64,000 nt of DNA from Streptomyces flaveolus (GTDB lineage: Bacteria; Actinomycetota; Actinomycetes; Streptomycetales; Streptomycetaceae): positions 496,001 through 560,000 of the forward strand of contig NZ_BMRV01000004.1 of assembly GCF_014648815.1 (NCBI RefSeq). The letters are read 5' to 3'. A model generated the notes under the pieces. The model was not told where the DNA came from and did no database searches. It worked only from the letters and a program-made list of their open reading frames with translations. Within the stretch, counting starts at the first letter, position 1. The number at the start of each line of letters is the position of its first letter. The position numbers were made by a program, and so were the translations under genes. Shown here piece after piece: positions 16,753 to 25,149 of this stretch.

Positions 16753-19287
16753 CTACTCGCCGGGGTGGGCGAGCTCGATGTCGTGGTCGTCGACGCCCTG
16801 GCCGGCGACCGTGAGGGCCGTCGCCACCGGCGGGTAGCCGGTCGCGATGACGGTGTACTCACCGGCGTCCAGGTCGGTGAAGGCGTACGCCCCGTCCGAA
16901 CCGGTGGTGGCCGTGCCGACCACGTTGCCGGCCGCGTCGACCAGGGTCACGCGGGCGTCGGCCAGCGGACCGTGCGGAGCCCGCACGACACCCTGGACCT
17001 CGGCGCCGGCCTGCAGGTCGACCTCGACGCGGGTGACACCGGTGCCGCCCACCTCGACGGGCAGGGCGCGCGGCCGGTACCCGGCGGCGTTCACCGCGAC
17101 GGTCACCGTGCCCGGCACCAGCTCGGCGAAGGCGAACTCGCCCGCCTCACCGGTGGCGGCGGTGGCCAGCAGATCACCGCGCACGTCGGTGACGATCACC
17201 ATCGCGTCCTTGACCGGCTGCCCGCTCTCCACGGCACGGACCAGGCCGGTGAGCCCGCTGGTGCCGCTGAGCAGGATGTCGTAGGCGACCGGTTCGTCGT
17301 TGACGACGATCGTGGACGCCTGCGGCTGGAAGCCGTCGGCGGAGGCGATCAGGACGTACGATCCCGCGCTCGGCGCGTCGACCGCGTAGGAGCCGTCGCC
17401 CTGGGCGACCGAACGTCCCAGCTGACGGCCCGCCAGCGAGATCAGCGTGACGGCGGCCTGCGGGACCGGCGCGGACTCGGCGCCGCGGACGAAGCCGCGG
17501 ACCGGGATGCCGCCGGAGACGGGAGCCTGCGGGCTCGCGGCCGTGGCGACGGCGGCGAGCCGCTGCGTGGCCGCGGGCTGGACGGCGGTGTCGGCGTCCT
17601 GCGCGGCGGCGACCGCACCGGCCGGGACCGGCTCGGCGACCCGGGTGGCCTCGGCCGGAGCCGGGGCGGCCGGGGAGGCGGTCTCGGCGGCGGACTCCGC
17701 GGCCTGGGCCAGGGCACCGGTGGTGCGCAGCGGGACCTCCTTGATGAACAGGGTCACCAGGAAGGCGAGCAGGGCGATCGGCGCGACGTACAGGAAGATG
17801 TCGGCGATGCCGTGCCCGTAGGCGCTCTCGAGCCAGGTGCGGATGCCCGGGGGCAGCAGGTCCATGTCGGGGATCGCGCCGCTGCCCGAGGACTTCGCGG
17901 CCGCCGCCTGCTCCTGCGGGCTGAGCGTCCCGATGGTGTCCGAGGCGTAGTGGCTGATCCGGGAGGACATCACGGAGCCGAGCACGGAGACGCCGACCGC
18001 ACCGCCGAGGGAGCGGAAGAAGGTCACCGTGGAGGACGCGGCACCCAGGTCGCCCGGGGCCACCTGGTTCTGCGTGCAGAGCACCAGGTTCTGCATCATC
18101 ATGCCGACACCGAGGCCCATCAGCGCCATGAAGATCGCGATGCGCCAGTAGGGGGTGTCGTACCGCATGGTGCCCAGCAGGCCGAGGCCCGCCGTCAGCA
18201 GCACGCCGCCGGCCAGCAGCCAGCCCTTCCACTTGCCGGTCTTGGTGATGATCTGACCGGAGACCGTCGACGACACGAAGAGGCCGCCGATCATCGGGAT
18301 CGTCATGACGCCCGACATGGTCGGGGACTTGTCCCGGGCCAGCTGGAAGTACTGGCTGAAGTAGACGGTGCCCGCGAACATCGCGATACCGACGAACAGC
18401 GAGGCGATCGACGCCAGCGTGATGGTGCGGTTCCTGAACAGGCGCAGCGGGATGATCGGCTCGCTGGCCCTGGTCTCGACGAAGCAGAAGATCAGCGTCA
18501 GGACGATCGCGCCGCCGACCATGACACCCGTCTGCCACGACATCCAGGAGTACTTGTCGTCGGCGAAGGTGACCCAGATGAGCAGCAGGCAGACGGCCGC
18601 GGTGACGAAGAAGGCACCGGCCCAGTCGACCTTGACCTTGCGCTTGAGCACCGGCAGGTGCAGCGTCTTCTGGAGCACGACCAGCGCGATGATCGCGAAG
18701 GGCACACCGACGTAGAGGCACCAGCGCCAGCCGAGCCAGCTGGTGTCGGTGATGACGCCGCCGAGCAGCGGACCGCCCACGGTGGCGACGGCGAAGGTCG
18801 CGCCGAGGTAGCCGGAGTACCGGCCGCGCTCACGCGGGGAGATCATCGCGGCCATGATGATCTGGGCCAGGGCGGACAGACCGCCGGCGCCCAGACCCTG
18901 GATGACACGCGCGCCGATCAGCATCGCCGGGTTCTGCGCCAGACCGGCCACGACGGAGCCGAGGACGTAGACGCAGAGGGCTATCTGGACCAGGGCCTTC
19001 TTGCTGACCAGGTCCGCGAGCTTGCCCCACAGGGGGGTGGAGGCGGTCATCGCCAGCAGCGAGGCGGTGACGACCCAGGTGTAGGCGCTCTGGCCGCCGC
19101 CGAGGTCACCGATGATCTCGGGCAGGGCGTTGGTGACGATGGTCGAGGACAGAATGGCGGCGAACATGCCGAGCAGCAGCCCGGACAGCGCCTCCATGAT
19201 CTGCCGGTGCGTCATCGGAGCGTCTCCGGAGGAGCCTCCCCCGTGCTTGGCATGAGCCCGCACACCGGCTGGTGTGGTCGTTGCCAT
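16753..19287 (-). CDS. DHA2-family MFS transporter fused to three carboxypeptidase-regulatory-like repeats
   Basis: An 844-residue fusion. Residues about 25-535 form a 14-helix DHA2 drug:proton antiporter (IVTNALPEIIGDLGG in helix 1, TPLWGKLADLVSKK as motif A, GGPLLGGVITD as motif C). After a Pro/Ala-rich linker (about 540-590) come three tandem beta-sandwich repeats of about 80 residues with the pattern VRGFVRG, GDGSYAV, GSYVLIASADG, repeated as TGLVRAV/GEFAFAEL/VAVNAAGYRP and VQGVVRA/GAYAFTDL/YTVIATGYPP. Placement after the last helix and even helix number would put them in the cytoplasm. The ATG at 19287 follows AAGGAAG and lies 13 bp after marR, so the two form an operon. The fusion is uncommon for pumps. 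Confidence 0.85.
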   Translation of the reverse strand: MATTTPAGVRAHAKHGGGSSGDAPMTHRQIMEALSGLLLGMFAAILSSTIVTNALPEIIGDLGGGQSAYTWVVTASLLAMTASTPLWGKLADLVSKKALVQIALCVYVLGSVVAGLAQNPAMLIGARVIQGLGAGGLSALAQIIMAAMISPRERGRYSGYLGATFAVATVGGPLLGGVITDTSWLGWRWCLYVGVPFAIIALVVLQKTLHLPVLKRKVKVDWAGAFFVTAAVCLLLIWVTFADDKYSWMSWQTGVMVGGAIVLTLIFCFVETRASEPIIPLRLFRNRTITLASIASLFVGIAMFAGTVYFSQYFQLARDKSPTMSGVMTIPMIGGLFVSSTVSGQIITKTGKWKGWLLAGGVLLTAGLGLLGTMRYDTPYWRIAIFMALMGLGVGMMMQNLVLCTQNQVAPGDLGAASSTVTFFRSLGGAVGVSVLGSVMSSRISHYASDTIGTLSPQEQAAAAKSSGSGAIPDMDLLPPGIRTWLESAYGHGIADIFLYVAPIALLAFLVTLFIKEVPLRTTGALAQAAESAAETASPAAPAPAEATRVAEPVPAGAVAAAQDADTAVQPAATQRLAAVATAASPQAPVSGGIPVRGFVRGAESAPVPQAAVTLISLAGRQLGRSVAQGDGSYAVDAPSAGSYVLIASADGFQPQASTIVVNDEPVAYDILLSGTSGLTGLVRAVESGQPVKDAMVIVTDVRGDLLATAATGEAGEFAFAELVPGTVTVAVNAAGYRPRALPVEVGGTGVTRVEVDLQAGAEVQGVVRAPHGPLADARVTLVDAAGNVVGTATTGSDGAYAFTDLDAGEYTVIATGYPPVATALTVAGQGVDDHDIELAHPGE

Positions 19288-19300
19288 GGACTTCCTTTGC

Positions 19301-19801
19301 TTACGTGGTGACTGCGGGTGTACGGGTGGTCTGTTCGACCGCGGGTGGTACGGCGGGCCGGCCCACGGAGGACCGGCAGTCGTCGAAGCTCGCCCTGAGC
19401 CTGGCCATCAGCCGGGTGAGCTGGCCGACCTCCTCGTCGGTCCAGTCGCTCAGGCGGTGGGCCAGCAGCTGGGTCGTCCGTTCGGACAGGTCGTCCAGCT
19501 GCGCCTGGCCCTCGGGCGTCAGGCGCAGGATGCGCGAGCGCTTGTCCGCCGGGTCCGGGGAGCGTTCGATCCAGCCCCGCTCGGCGATGTGGGCCACATG
19601 GCGGCTGGTCACCGACATGTCCACGGCGAGCAGCTCCGCGAGCTTGCTCATGCGCATGTCGCCGTGGCGGCCCAGCAGCGTCAGTACGGCGGCCGAGCCG
19701 CCGGGGCAGTGGGCGGGCAGGATCCGGCCCATCTCCCGTTTCACGGCGCCGAAGGCGCTGAACTGGCGGATCAGCTCCTCGTACTGCGCCCTCTCGGCCA
19801 T
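19301..19801 (-). CDS. MarR-family transcriptional regulator
   Basis: A 166-residue winged-helix regulator of the MarR type. The DNA-binding part is MRMSKLAELLAVDMSVTSRHVAHI (helix-turn-helix, about 55-80), followed by the wing DPADKRSRILRLTPEG. The ATG at 19801 is chosen over an upstream in-frame start at 19981 that would run through the promoter. It heads an operon with the DHA2-fusion transporter (13-bp gap), the classic MarR-pump arrangement, and its promoter region contains repeated TTGC-N5-GCAA sites. Ligand-relieved autorepression is likely. Confidence 0.88.
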   Translation of the reverse strand: MAERAQYEELIRQFSAFGAVKREMGRILPAHCPGGSAAVLTLLGRHGDMRMSKLAELLAVDMSVTSRHVAHIAERGWIERSPDPADKRSRILRLTPEGQAQLDDLSERTTQLLAHRLSDWTDEEVGQLTRLMARLRASFDDCRSSVGRPAVPPAVEQTTRTPAVTT

Positions 19802-19819
19802 GCGCACCTCCCGCATTCG

Positions 19820-19902
19820 TTGCTTAGGGCAACCATAGGAGCGGTTGGTTGCTACAGGCAAATAAAAACGGGGTCCGGCCCATAAAAAGTTGGCAAAGGC
19901 AA
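19820..19902 (-). promoter_or_regulatory. repeated TTGC-N5-GCAA sites upstream of marR (candidate operators)
   Basis: Two 13-base inverted repeats, TTGCTTAGGGCAA (19820-19832) and TTGCTACAGGCAA (19849-19861), lie 29 bases apart just upstream of marR. A third imperfect copy is TTGGCAAAGGCAA (19890-19902). The palindromic half-sites TTGC/GCAA fit a MarR dimer site. Binding by the adjacent MarR is inference. Confidence 0.55.
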
Positions 19903-20008
19903 GTATTGCGATAGTAAACACCCAGGTGGATGGCGGTGACCTGGGACAACGGGTCTCCGGAGCCCCGCACTTGGGCCCCACCCCGCGGATTCGCTAGTGT
20001 CTCGGCCC

Positions 20009-20209
20009 ATGGCTAACAACCAGGGCCCCCAGGGCAATTACGACCCCGCAGGCAGCACCCAGATGTTCCGCGCGTTCGTCGACGAGGGCGCCCCCCAGTC
20101 CCGGCAGGCGGACCCCGTCGCCTCCTCGGGTCCCCGCATCGGCCTGATCGTCGGCATCGTGGCCGCCGTGGTGGTCGTCGCGGCCGTGGCCTGGCTGGCG
20201 CTGAAGTAG
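20009..20209 (+). CDS. small single-pass membrane protein
   Basis: A 66-residue protein: a polar N-terminal half (MANNQGPQGNYDPAGSTQMF) and one C-terminal hydrophobic helix (about 43-64, IGLIVGIVAAVVVVAAVAW), so tail-anchored in the membrane with the N-terminus in the cytoplasm. The ATG at 20009 fits the start; the ribosome binding site is weak. It is flanked by the divergent marR gene and a hairpin terminator. I do not recognise a named family, although short tail-anchored proteins like this are common in Streptomyces. Confidence 0.65.
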   Translation: MANNQGPQGNYDPAGSTQMFRAFVDEGAPQSRQADPVASSGPRIGLIVGIVAAVVVVAAVAWLALK

Positions 20210-20237
20210 CACGGGGCGCGGACCCACGTACGACGCG

Positions 20238-20271
20238 ACCGCCGCGGCCCCTCAGGGGGTGCCGCGGCGGT
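20238..20271. terminator. bidirectional hairpin terminator
   Basis: Stem ACCGCCGCGGC (20238-20248) against GCCGCGGCGGT (20261-20271), placed between the ends of the convergent 66-aa gene and the sigma factor gene. Confidence 0.65.
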
Positions 20272-20309
20272 CGCCTTGCTGTCGTGGAGCCCCTGGGGGT
20301 GGAGCGGGC

Positions 20310-21236
20310 TCAGTCCGAGATGAGGCCCTCGCGCAGCTGCGACAGGGTGCGGGTGAGCAGCCGGGAGACGTGCATCTGCGAGATGCCGACCTCCTCGCCG
20401 ATCTGCGACTGGGTCATGTTGGCGAAGAAGCGCAGCATGATGATCCGCCGCTCCCGCGGCGGCAGCTTGGCGAGCAGTGGCTTGAGGGACTCGCGGTACT
20501 CCACGCCCTCCAGCGCCGTGTCCTCGTAACCGAGCCGGTCCGCCAGCGAGCCCTCGCCGCCGTCGTCCTCCGGGGCGGGAGAGTCCAGCGAGGAGGCGGT
20601 GTAGGCGTTGCCCACCGCGAGGCCGTCGACGACGTCCTCCTCGGACACGCCCAGCACGGCGGCCAGCTCGCCGACCGTCGGGGAGCGGTCCAGCTTCTGG
20701 GAGAGCTCGTCACTGGCCTTGGTCAGCGCCAGGCGCAGCTCCTGGAGCCGGCGCGGGACGCGCACGGACCACGAGGTGTCCCGGAAGAACCGCTTGATCT
20801 CGCCCACGACCGTCGGCATCGCGAAGGTCGGGAACTCCACGCCCCGCTCGCAGTCGAAGCGGTCGATCGCCTTGATCAAACCGATGGTGCCGACCTGGAC
20901 GATGTCCTCCATCGGCTCGTTGCGCGAGCGGAAGCGCGCGGCGGCGTAGCGCACCAGCGGGAGGTTGAGCTCGATCAGGGTGTCCCGGACGTACGCGCGC
21001 TCCGGGCTGTCCTGGTCGAGTGCGGCGAGCCGCAGGAACAGGGAGCGGGACAGGGTGCGGGTGTCGATGTTCGTCGAGGCCGCCAGGGCGGGGGCTTCGG
21101 CTGCCGGGAGGGCCTGAGCCGGCACGGCGTCGAGGGTCGGGACGTCATCGATGGAGCCGAGCGCCTGGAGCGCGTCGGGCGCGGTCTCGCTCTCCGCGAG
21201 CGCGAGCACCTTCGAGCTGCCCTGGTCTACGGACAT
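20310..21236 (-). CDS. sigN: RNA polymerase sigma factor of the SigB/SigF group (SigN-like)
   Basis: A 308-residue alternative sigma factor. After a poorly conserved N-terminus it has region 1.2/2 ([33 protein letters not shown] in pieces, with the core-binding and -10 helices), region 3 ([21 protein letters not shown]) and region 4 ([36 protein letters not shown]). The start ATG at 21236 has GGGGGTGG upstream. It lies next to a second sigma gene of the same group, matching my memory of the sigN-sigF pair of S. coelicolor; the symbol rests on that synteny. In that species these factors act late in aerial development. Control by an anti-sigma/antagonist pair is expected but none is encoded next to it. 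Confidence 0.8.
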   Translation of the reverse strand: MSVDQGSSKVLALAESETAPDALQALGSIDDVPTLDAVPAQALPAAEAPALAASTNIDTRTLSRSLFLRLAALDQDSPERAYVRDTLIELNLPLVRYAAARFRSRNEPMEDIVQVGTIGLIKAIDRFDCERGVEFPTFAMPTVVGEIKRFFRDTSWSVRVPRRLQELRLALTKASDELSQKLDRSPTVGELAAVLGVSEEDVVDGLAVGNAYTASSLDSPAPEDDGGEGSLADRLGYEDTALEGVEYRESLKPLLAKLPPRERRIIMLRFFANMTQSQIGEEVGISQMHVSRLLTRTLSQLREGLISD

Positions 21237-21305
21237 GCCACCCCCTTTGGGTCGCGGGACGGTCACGGCGGACGCTCCCACGGTGGGAACGCAGCCTTCA
21301 CCTGA

Positions 21306-21331
21306 ATACCGGAGCCGAAGCCCCGGCAAAC
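21306..21331 (-). promoter_or_regulatory. SigB/SigF-type promoter candidate upstream of sigN
   Basis: On the minus strand GTTT (21331-21328) and CGGTAT (21311-21306) are separated by 16 bases, close to the general stress-type consensus GTTT-N14-16-GGGTAT. It sits 70 bases upstream of the sigma gene start. Two copies of ACATGTCG (21351-21358 and 21375-21382) lie further upstream. It suggests that the gene is read by itself or a related sigma factor. Confidence 0.45.
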
Positions 21332-21529
21332 GCGTCTCCGGCAGAATGTCACATGTCGGCAACGCGCTGTAGTGACATGTCGACATCCGAGACGCGAAAA
21401 CCCCCTGGAAAGAGGGGGTCTGACGGTCTGTCGGCCGTAATCCGCCCGCAACGGCCCTGGTGAGCGATTCGCTCGCACCGGTGACCACTCGGCCATGCTT
21501 TCGGATGTGCGCCGGGTTGCGCCTTCAGG

Positions 21530-22381
21530 TTATGCGTCGATCCGGTTGGCGGACCTCAATCGCTGGAAACTCCGCGCGAGCAGCCGCGAGACGTGCATCT
21601 GCGAGACGCCGAGTTCCGCGCTGATCTGCGACTGGGTGAGGTTGCTGTAGTAGCGCAGCAGCAGGATGCGCTGCTCCCGCTCCGGGAGCTGGACGAGCAG
21701 ATGACGGACGAGGTCGCGGTGCTCGACGCCGTCCAGCGCGGGGTCCTCGTAGCCGAGCCGGTCGAGCAGCCCGGGCAGCCCGTCGCCCTCCTGCGCGGCC
21801 TCCAGCGAGGTGGCGTGGTACGACCGTCCCGCCTCGATGCAGGAGAGCACCTCGTCCTCGCCGATGCGCAGCCGCTCGGCGATCTCGGCGGTGGTCGGGG
21901 AGCGCCCGAAGGCGGTCGTCAGGTCCTCGGTCGCGCTGTTGACCTGCACCCACAGCTCGTGCAGCCGGCGCGGTACGTGCACGGTGCGCACGTTGTCGCG
22001 GAAGTAGCGCTTGATCTCGCCGACCACCGTGGGCATGGCGAAGGTCGGGAACTGCACGCCGCGGTCCGGGTCGAAGCGGTCGATGGCGTTGATGAGCCCG
22101 ATGGTGCCGACCTGGACCACGTCCTCCATCGGCTCGTTGCGCGAACGGAAGCGCCCGGCGGCGTAGCGGACCAGCGGGAGGTTGGCCTCGATGAGCGCCG
22201 CGCGTACGCGGTCGTGCTCCGGCGTACCCGGCTCGAGTCCCTTGAGCTCCCCGAAGAGCACCTGGGTCAGGGCCCGGGTGTCGGCGCCGCGGCTGCGCTG
22301 CGGCGCGGGGGGCCGCGCGGGCGCCTCCTGGGCCTGTGCGGGGGGTGCGGGCGGTGCCTGAGGCGCAGTACTGGCCGGCAC
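21530..22381 (-). CDS. sigF: RNA polymerase sigma factor SigF (sporulation)
   Basis: A 283-residue SigB/SigF-group factor. The start is the GTG at 22381 (VPASTAPQ), since AGGTGGAG lies six bases upstream; upstream in-frame ATGs at 22441 and 22456 lack good sites. As I recall, the S. coelicolor SigF also begins MPASTAPQ. Regions 2 ([17 protein letters not shown]), 3 ([20 protein letters not shown]) and 4 ([29 protein letters not shown]) are complete. In S. coelicolor SigF works late in spore maturation. Direct repeats GAGTTGACGGAT lie in the leader. The paralogue 294 bp downstream is transcribed in the same direction. Confidence 0.85.
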   Translation of the reverse strand: MPASTAPQAPPAPPAQAQEAPARPPAPQRSRGADTRALTQVLFGELKGLEPGTPEHDRVRAALIEANLPLVRYAAGRFRSRNEPMEDVVQVGTIGLINAIDRFDPDRGVQFPTFAMPTVVGEIKRYFRDNVRTVHVPRRLHELWVQVNSATEDLTTAFGRSPTTAEIAERLRIGEDEVLSCIEAGRSYHATSLEAAQEGDGLPGLLDRLGYEDPALDGVEHRDLVRHLLVQLPEREQRILLLRYYSNLTQSQISAELGVSQMHVSRLLARSFQRLRSANRIDA

Positions 22382-22582
22382 GGTCAACTCCACCTCGTGA
22401 TCCGTCAACTCATCCGTCAACTCTCCGTCAAAAGCGGTCATAGCATCACAAGACATGCGCACGGTGTGCAAGCACCCCATAGCGCCGTGTTGAGGGCGTT
22501 CAGGGCATGCACGAGGCGGCCGTCCCCGCACACGGACCAGCCCCCCGACGTTTCCGGCGGGGGGCTGGGGGTGCGCGGTGCC

Positions 22583-22876
22583 TCAGAACTCGTAGTCGGC
22601 GATCACCCAGGTGGCGAACTCGCGCCACAGCGCGACGCCCGCCTGGTGCGCCGGGTGGTCCACGTAACGCCGCAGGGCGTCGGTGTCGTCCACGGCGGAG
22701 TTGATGGCGAAGTCGTAGGCGATGGGGCGGTCGCTGATGTTCCAGGCGCACTCCCAGAAGCGCAGCTCCTCGATCTGGTCGCCCAGGGCCCGGAAGGCCT
22801 CGACGCCCTTCACGACGCGCGGGTCGTCCCGCTCGACGCCCTCGTTCAGCTTGAACAGCACCAGGTGACGGATCAT
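22583..22876 (-). CDS. Dabb-family (stress-responsive alpha/beta barrel) protein
   Basis: A 97-residue ferredoxin-fold barrel domain beginning IRHLVLFKLNEGV, with the family ending ALWREFATWVIADYEF and a central DFAINSAVDD. Members form dimers and are seen as stress-induced proteins or polyketide-cyclase-like enzymes; the substrate is unknown here. The ATG at 22876 overlaps the stop of the upstream 58-residue gene (TGATG) and has GGAGG upstream, so the two are coupled. A GTG three bases earlier is possible. Confidence 0.8.
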   Translation of the reverse strand: MIRHLVLFKLNEGVERDDPRVVKGVEAFRALGDQIEELRFWECAWNISDRPIAYDFAINSAVDDTDALRRYVDHPAHQAGVALWREFATWVIADYEF

Positions 22877-23052
22877 CACTTTCCTCCGTTGGCGGCCCAG
22901 GTCATGAAGTCTCCGACGGCTCCCGCGGCGTCGGATATGCCCTGGAACCCGATCTGGACATAGTCGGCGGCCTTGGCCGGGTCCGTGATGATCACGTACA
23001 GCACGAAGACCACGAGCACGTAGACGGCGATCTTCTTCGCGTTCACCGCCAC
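22876..23052 (-). CDS. small membrane protein, 58 residues
   Basis: Short protein with one N-terminal hydrophobic helix (KKIAVYVLVVFVLYVIITDP) followed by an amphipathic tail ending DFMTWAANGGK. The GTG at 23052 is chosen because GGGGGAGG lies five bases upstream; a GTG two codons later is possible. A longer reading frame upstream runs into tRNA-Ser and is not credible. It is coupled to the Dabb gene by overlapping stop and start. It is a conserved-looking Streptomyces small protein without a function I know. Confidence 0.65.
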   Translation of the reverse strand: MAVNAKKIAVYVLVVFVLYVIITDPAKAADYVQIGFQGISDAAGAVGDFMTWAANGGK

Positions 23053-23196
23053 CGCGGCCTCCCCCTGGGACTTCCTCGGACTCTGCGCTACCGGCGGTGA
23101 GTGTAACTGTCCGCTCCCGTGTGCGATCAATGCCTCGATCCGGTGACCGGCCTCGCCGCCGCCCCGGACGAGACGGGCCGCCGTCCCGGAAAAGGC

Positions 23197-23226
23197 GAAG
23201 GGCCCAGTCCTCGGACTGGGCCCTTC
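23197..23226 (-). terminator. hairpin terminator after tRNA-Ser(CGA)
   Basis: Perfect stem GAAGGGCCCAGTC / GACTGGGCCCTTC with a short loop, 5 bases downstream of the tRNA on the minus strand. Confidence 0.8.
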
Positions 23227-23231
23227 TGCTG

Positions 23232-23316
23232 CGGTAGCGGAGGGATTTGAACCCTCGGTGACTTGCGCCACACTCGCTTTCGAGGCGAGCTCCTTCGGCC
23301 GCTCGGACACGCTACC
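23232..23316 (-). tRNA. tRNA-Ser (CGA)
   Basis: On the minus strand the acceptor GGTAGCG (23316-23310) pairs with CGCTACC (23239-23233). The anticodon loop CTCGAAA gives CGA, there is a long variable arm, and the T-loop reads GGTTCAAATCC. No CCA is encoded beyond G-C-A. Confidence 0.95.
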
Positions 23317-23383
23317 GAGAGAGACCTTACAACACAGTGCGGCATGGTTCGAAATCGGTATCCGGCGGTTCCCCCGGCGGGTG

Positions 23384-23884
23384 TCAGCGGTCGCGGAAGA
23401 AGTCCGTGAGCAGCAGGGCGCACTCCTCGGCGAGCACGCCCTCGATCACCTCGGGCCGGTGGTTGAGCCGCCGGTCGCGGACGACGTCCCACAGGGAGCC
23501 GGCCGCGCCCGCCTTGTCGTCGCGGGCGCCGTAGACGACGCGGTCCACCCGGGACTGCACCAGCGCGCCCGCGCACATCGTGCACGGCTCCAGGGTGACG
23601 ACGAGCGTGCAGCCGGTCAGCCGCCACCGGTCGCCGAGCCGCGTGGCGGCCCGCCGGATCGCCAGCACCTCCGCGTGGGCCGTCGGGTCGCCGGTGGCCT
23701 CGCGTTCGTTGTGCCCGGCCGCCAGCACGGTGCTGCCGTCCGGGGCCAGCACGACGGCGCCGACGGGCACGTCCCCGCGCAGGGCGGCCTGCCCGGCCTC
23801 GGCCAGGGCGAGCCGCATCGCGGGCCGCCACCGGTCGCGCACCGGGTCGGGCGCGGCCGGGTCCCGGTCCGGGCCCGGTGGCAC
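23384..23884 (-). CDS. tadA: tRNA-specific adenosine deaminase (A34 to inosine)
   Basis: Zinc deaminase converting adenosine-34 of tRNA-Arg(ACG) to inosine; that tRNA is encoded at 1065-1137 in this window. The CDA-fold motifs are intact: TAHAEVLAIRRA supplies the His ligand and the catalytic Glu, and LEPCTMCAGALVQSRV supplies the two Cys ligands. The C-terminal FFRDR tail is also typical. The start is given as the GTG at 23884; an ATG at 23818 (MRLALAEAG) would give a length nearer other TadA proteins. The upstream partner gene ends 29 bp before it, so both are likely co-transcribed. Confidence 0.9.
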   Translation of the reverse strand: MPPGPDRDPAAPDPVRDRWRPAMRLALAEAGQAALRGDVPVGAVVLAPDGSTVLAAGHNEREATGDPTAHAEVLAIRRAATRLGDRWRLTGCTLVVTLEPCTMCAGALVQSRVDRVVYGARDDKAGAAGSLWDVVRDRRLNHRPEVIEGVLAEECALLLTDFFRDR

Positions 23885-23913
23885 CCGTCCCGGGCCTCCG
23901 TCGATCGGTGCGG

Positions 23914-24453
23914 TCAGCGGACCGCCTCCAGCATCTCGGAGGCGCCCAGCGCCTCGGCGATCTCACCGACCGCGTCGCCGGACATCGACCGCAGTTCCTT
24001 CTCGCTCACGCCGAGGTCGTCGAGGAGTCCCGCGTCGCCGACCGGGCCGTGCGGCACGGAGGACTCCCCGGCGTCCGCGTCGTCGTCGTCGCCGTCGTCG
24101 GCGTCGTCGGGCTCACCGTCCTCCGTGCCGTCGAGGTCGAGGGCGTCGAGGTCGGCGACGTCGTCACCGGGATCCCGGCCGAGCAGTTCGTCGGTGAGCA
24201 GGATCTCCCCGTAGCTGCTGCGGGCGGCCGCGGCGGCGTCCGAGACGTAGATGCGGGGATCCTCCTCGCCGTCCACGCGGACGACTCCGAACCACGCGTC
24301 CTCCTGCTCGATCAGCACGAGCACCGTGTCCTCGTCGGGAGAGGCTTCCCGTGCCAGGTCGGTCAGATCCGACAGGGTCTCCACATCGTCGAGCTCCGTG
24401 TCGCTCGCTTCCCACCCGTCTTCGGTGCGCGCGAGCAGTGCGGTGAAGTACAC
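23914..24453 (-). CDS. tRNA adenosine deaminase-associated protein
   Basis: A 179-residue acidic protein found next to tadA throughout actinobacteria and named for that location. The N-terminal half is conserved (VYFTALLARTEDGWEASDTEL, EDTVLVLIEQEDAWFGVVRVDG), followed by a very acidic Asp-rich linker and a short C-terminal helical segment (LLDDLGVSEKELRSMSGDAV). The GTG at 24453 is chosen because GGGAGAG is five bases upstream. It runs in the same direction as tadA, directly upstream. No enzymatic function is known. Confidence 0.8.
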   Translation of the reverse strand: MYFTALLARTEDGWEASDTELDDVETLSDLTDLAREASPDEDTVLVLIEQEDAWFGVVRVDGEEDPRIYVSDAAAAARSSYGEILLTDELLGRDPGDDVADLDALDLDGTEDGEPDDADDGDDDDADAGESSVPHGPVGDAGLLDDLGVSEKELRSMSGDAVGEIAEALGASEMLEAVR

Positions 24454-24774
24454 CGTGACTCTCCCACTGGTCGTAGGCGTGCCGGTTGGGGTTCCCCCCG
24501 GCGGAGGTCGTGGGCGGGGCAAGCGGTCCTCCGAGCCCCACCCACTCGGAATCGTGGCAGAAACGAGGCCTTGGGGGGACGTCTTCGGCGCCCTGTGTCC
24601 CGCTGTTTCGATCGCGGGTCCGTGCGTGTGTCTCCGAGCCGGACCCGGCGGCGCAGTCCTTGCCGCCACTCGCGGATCGTACGCGGCTTTTCCCCGGGGC
24701 CGTGCACACCCGTTCCCGTGCCGTCGGCGCGGCGCGCGATCTTCCCCCGACGGGCTCTGGGAACGGAGCCCGCG
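24454..24774. other. intergenic stretch without a recognised feature
   Basis: About 320 bases between two minus-strand genes. I see no convincing open frame with a ribosome binding site, no tRNA and no strong hairpin. It should hold the promoter of the tadA-associated gene. Confidence 0.4.
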
Positions 24775-25011
24775 CTACCAGCGGAACGTGCGCATGCGCA
24801 TCGCGTGGCGCAGCCGGGCGGCCTTGGCGCGGCGCGGCTGGACGCGGTCCCGTAGCTCCCGGGCCTCCGCGAGATCGCGCAGGAACTGGGCCCGGCGCCG
24901 GCGGCGCTCGGACTCCACCTCCGGCCCCGACCTGCGCTGCGTCCCCGTCCTCCGACGCGTCCCCGGCTCCTCGCTCGGGGACGACGTGTCGTGAATGTCC
25001 CGGTCAGGCAC
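24775..25011 (-). CDS. small basic hypothetical protein
   Basis: A 78-residue, Arg-rich protein (about one third Arg/Lys) beginning VPDRDIHDTSS and ending HAMRMRTFRW, with a predicted helical middle (RRRRAQFLRDLAEARELRDR). The GTG at 25011 has GGTGAG close upstream, a weak site. It is divergent from upp. Position between tadA and upp matches a short gene I remember in S. coelicolor. No function is known; nucleic-acid binding is possible from charge only. Confidence 0.55.
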   Translation of the reverse strand: MPDRDIHDTSSPSEEPGTRRRTGTQRRSGPEVESERRRRRAQFLRDLAEARELRDRVQPRRAKAARLRHAMRMRTFRW

Positions 25012-25149
25012 AGTCTCACCACCCAGCGTCCGTCCCTCCCACCTTCCCCCGGACGGACGGTTTGACTCCAGTGGGCGGGTGAAGCGGCTGCCGTGGGCTC
25101 GCCCGCCCGCGGGACGCCGGTGCCACGGGGCCCGGTTACTGTGGTGGAC

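Noticed and set aside
16438..19311. 957-codon plus-strand frame opposite the DHA2 fusion gene
   Set aside because: Asp/Gly/Arg/His-rich antisense shadow; the opposite strand has all transporter motifs.
23052..23310. N-terminal extension of the small membrane protein into tRNA-Ser
   Set aside because: The open frame exists only because of high GC; it would translate the tRNA gene and its terminator.
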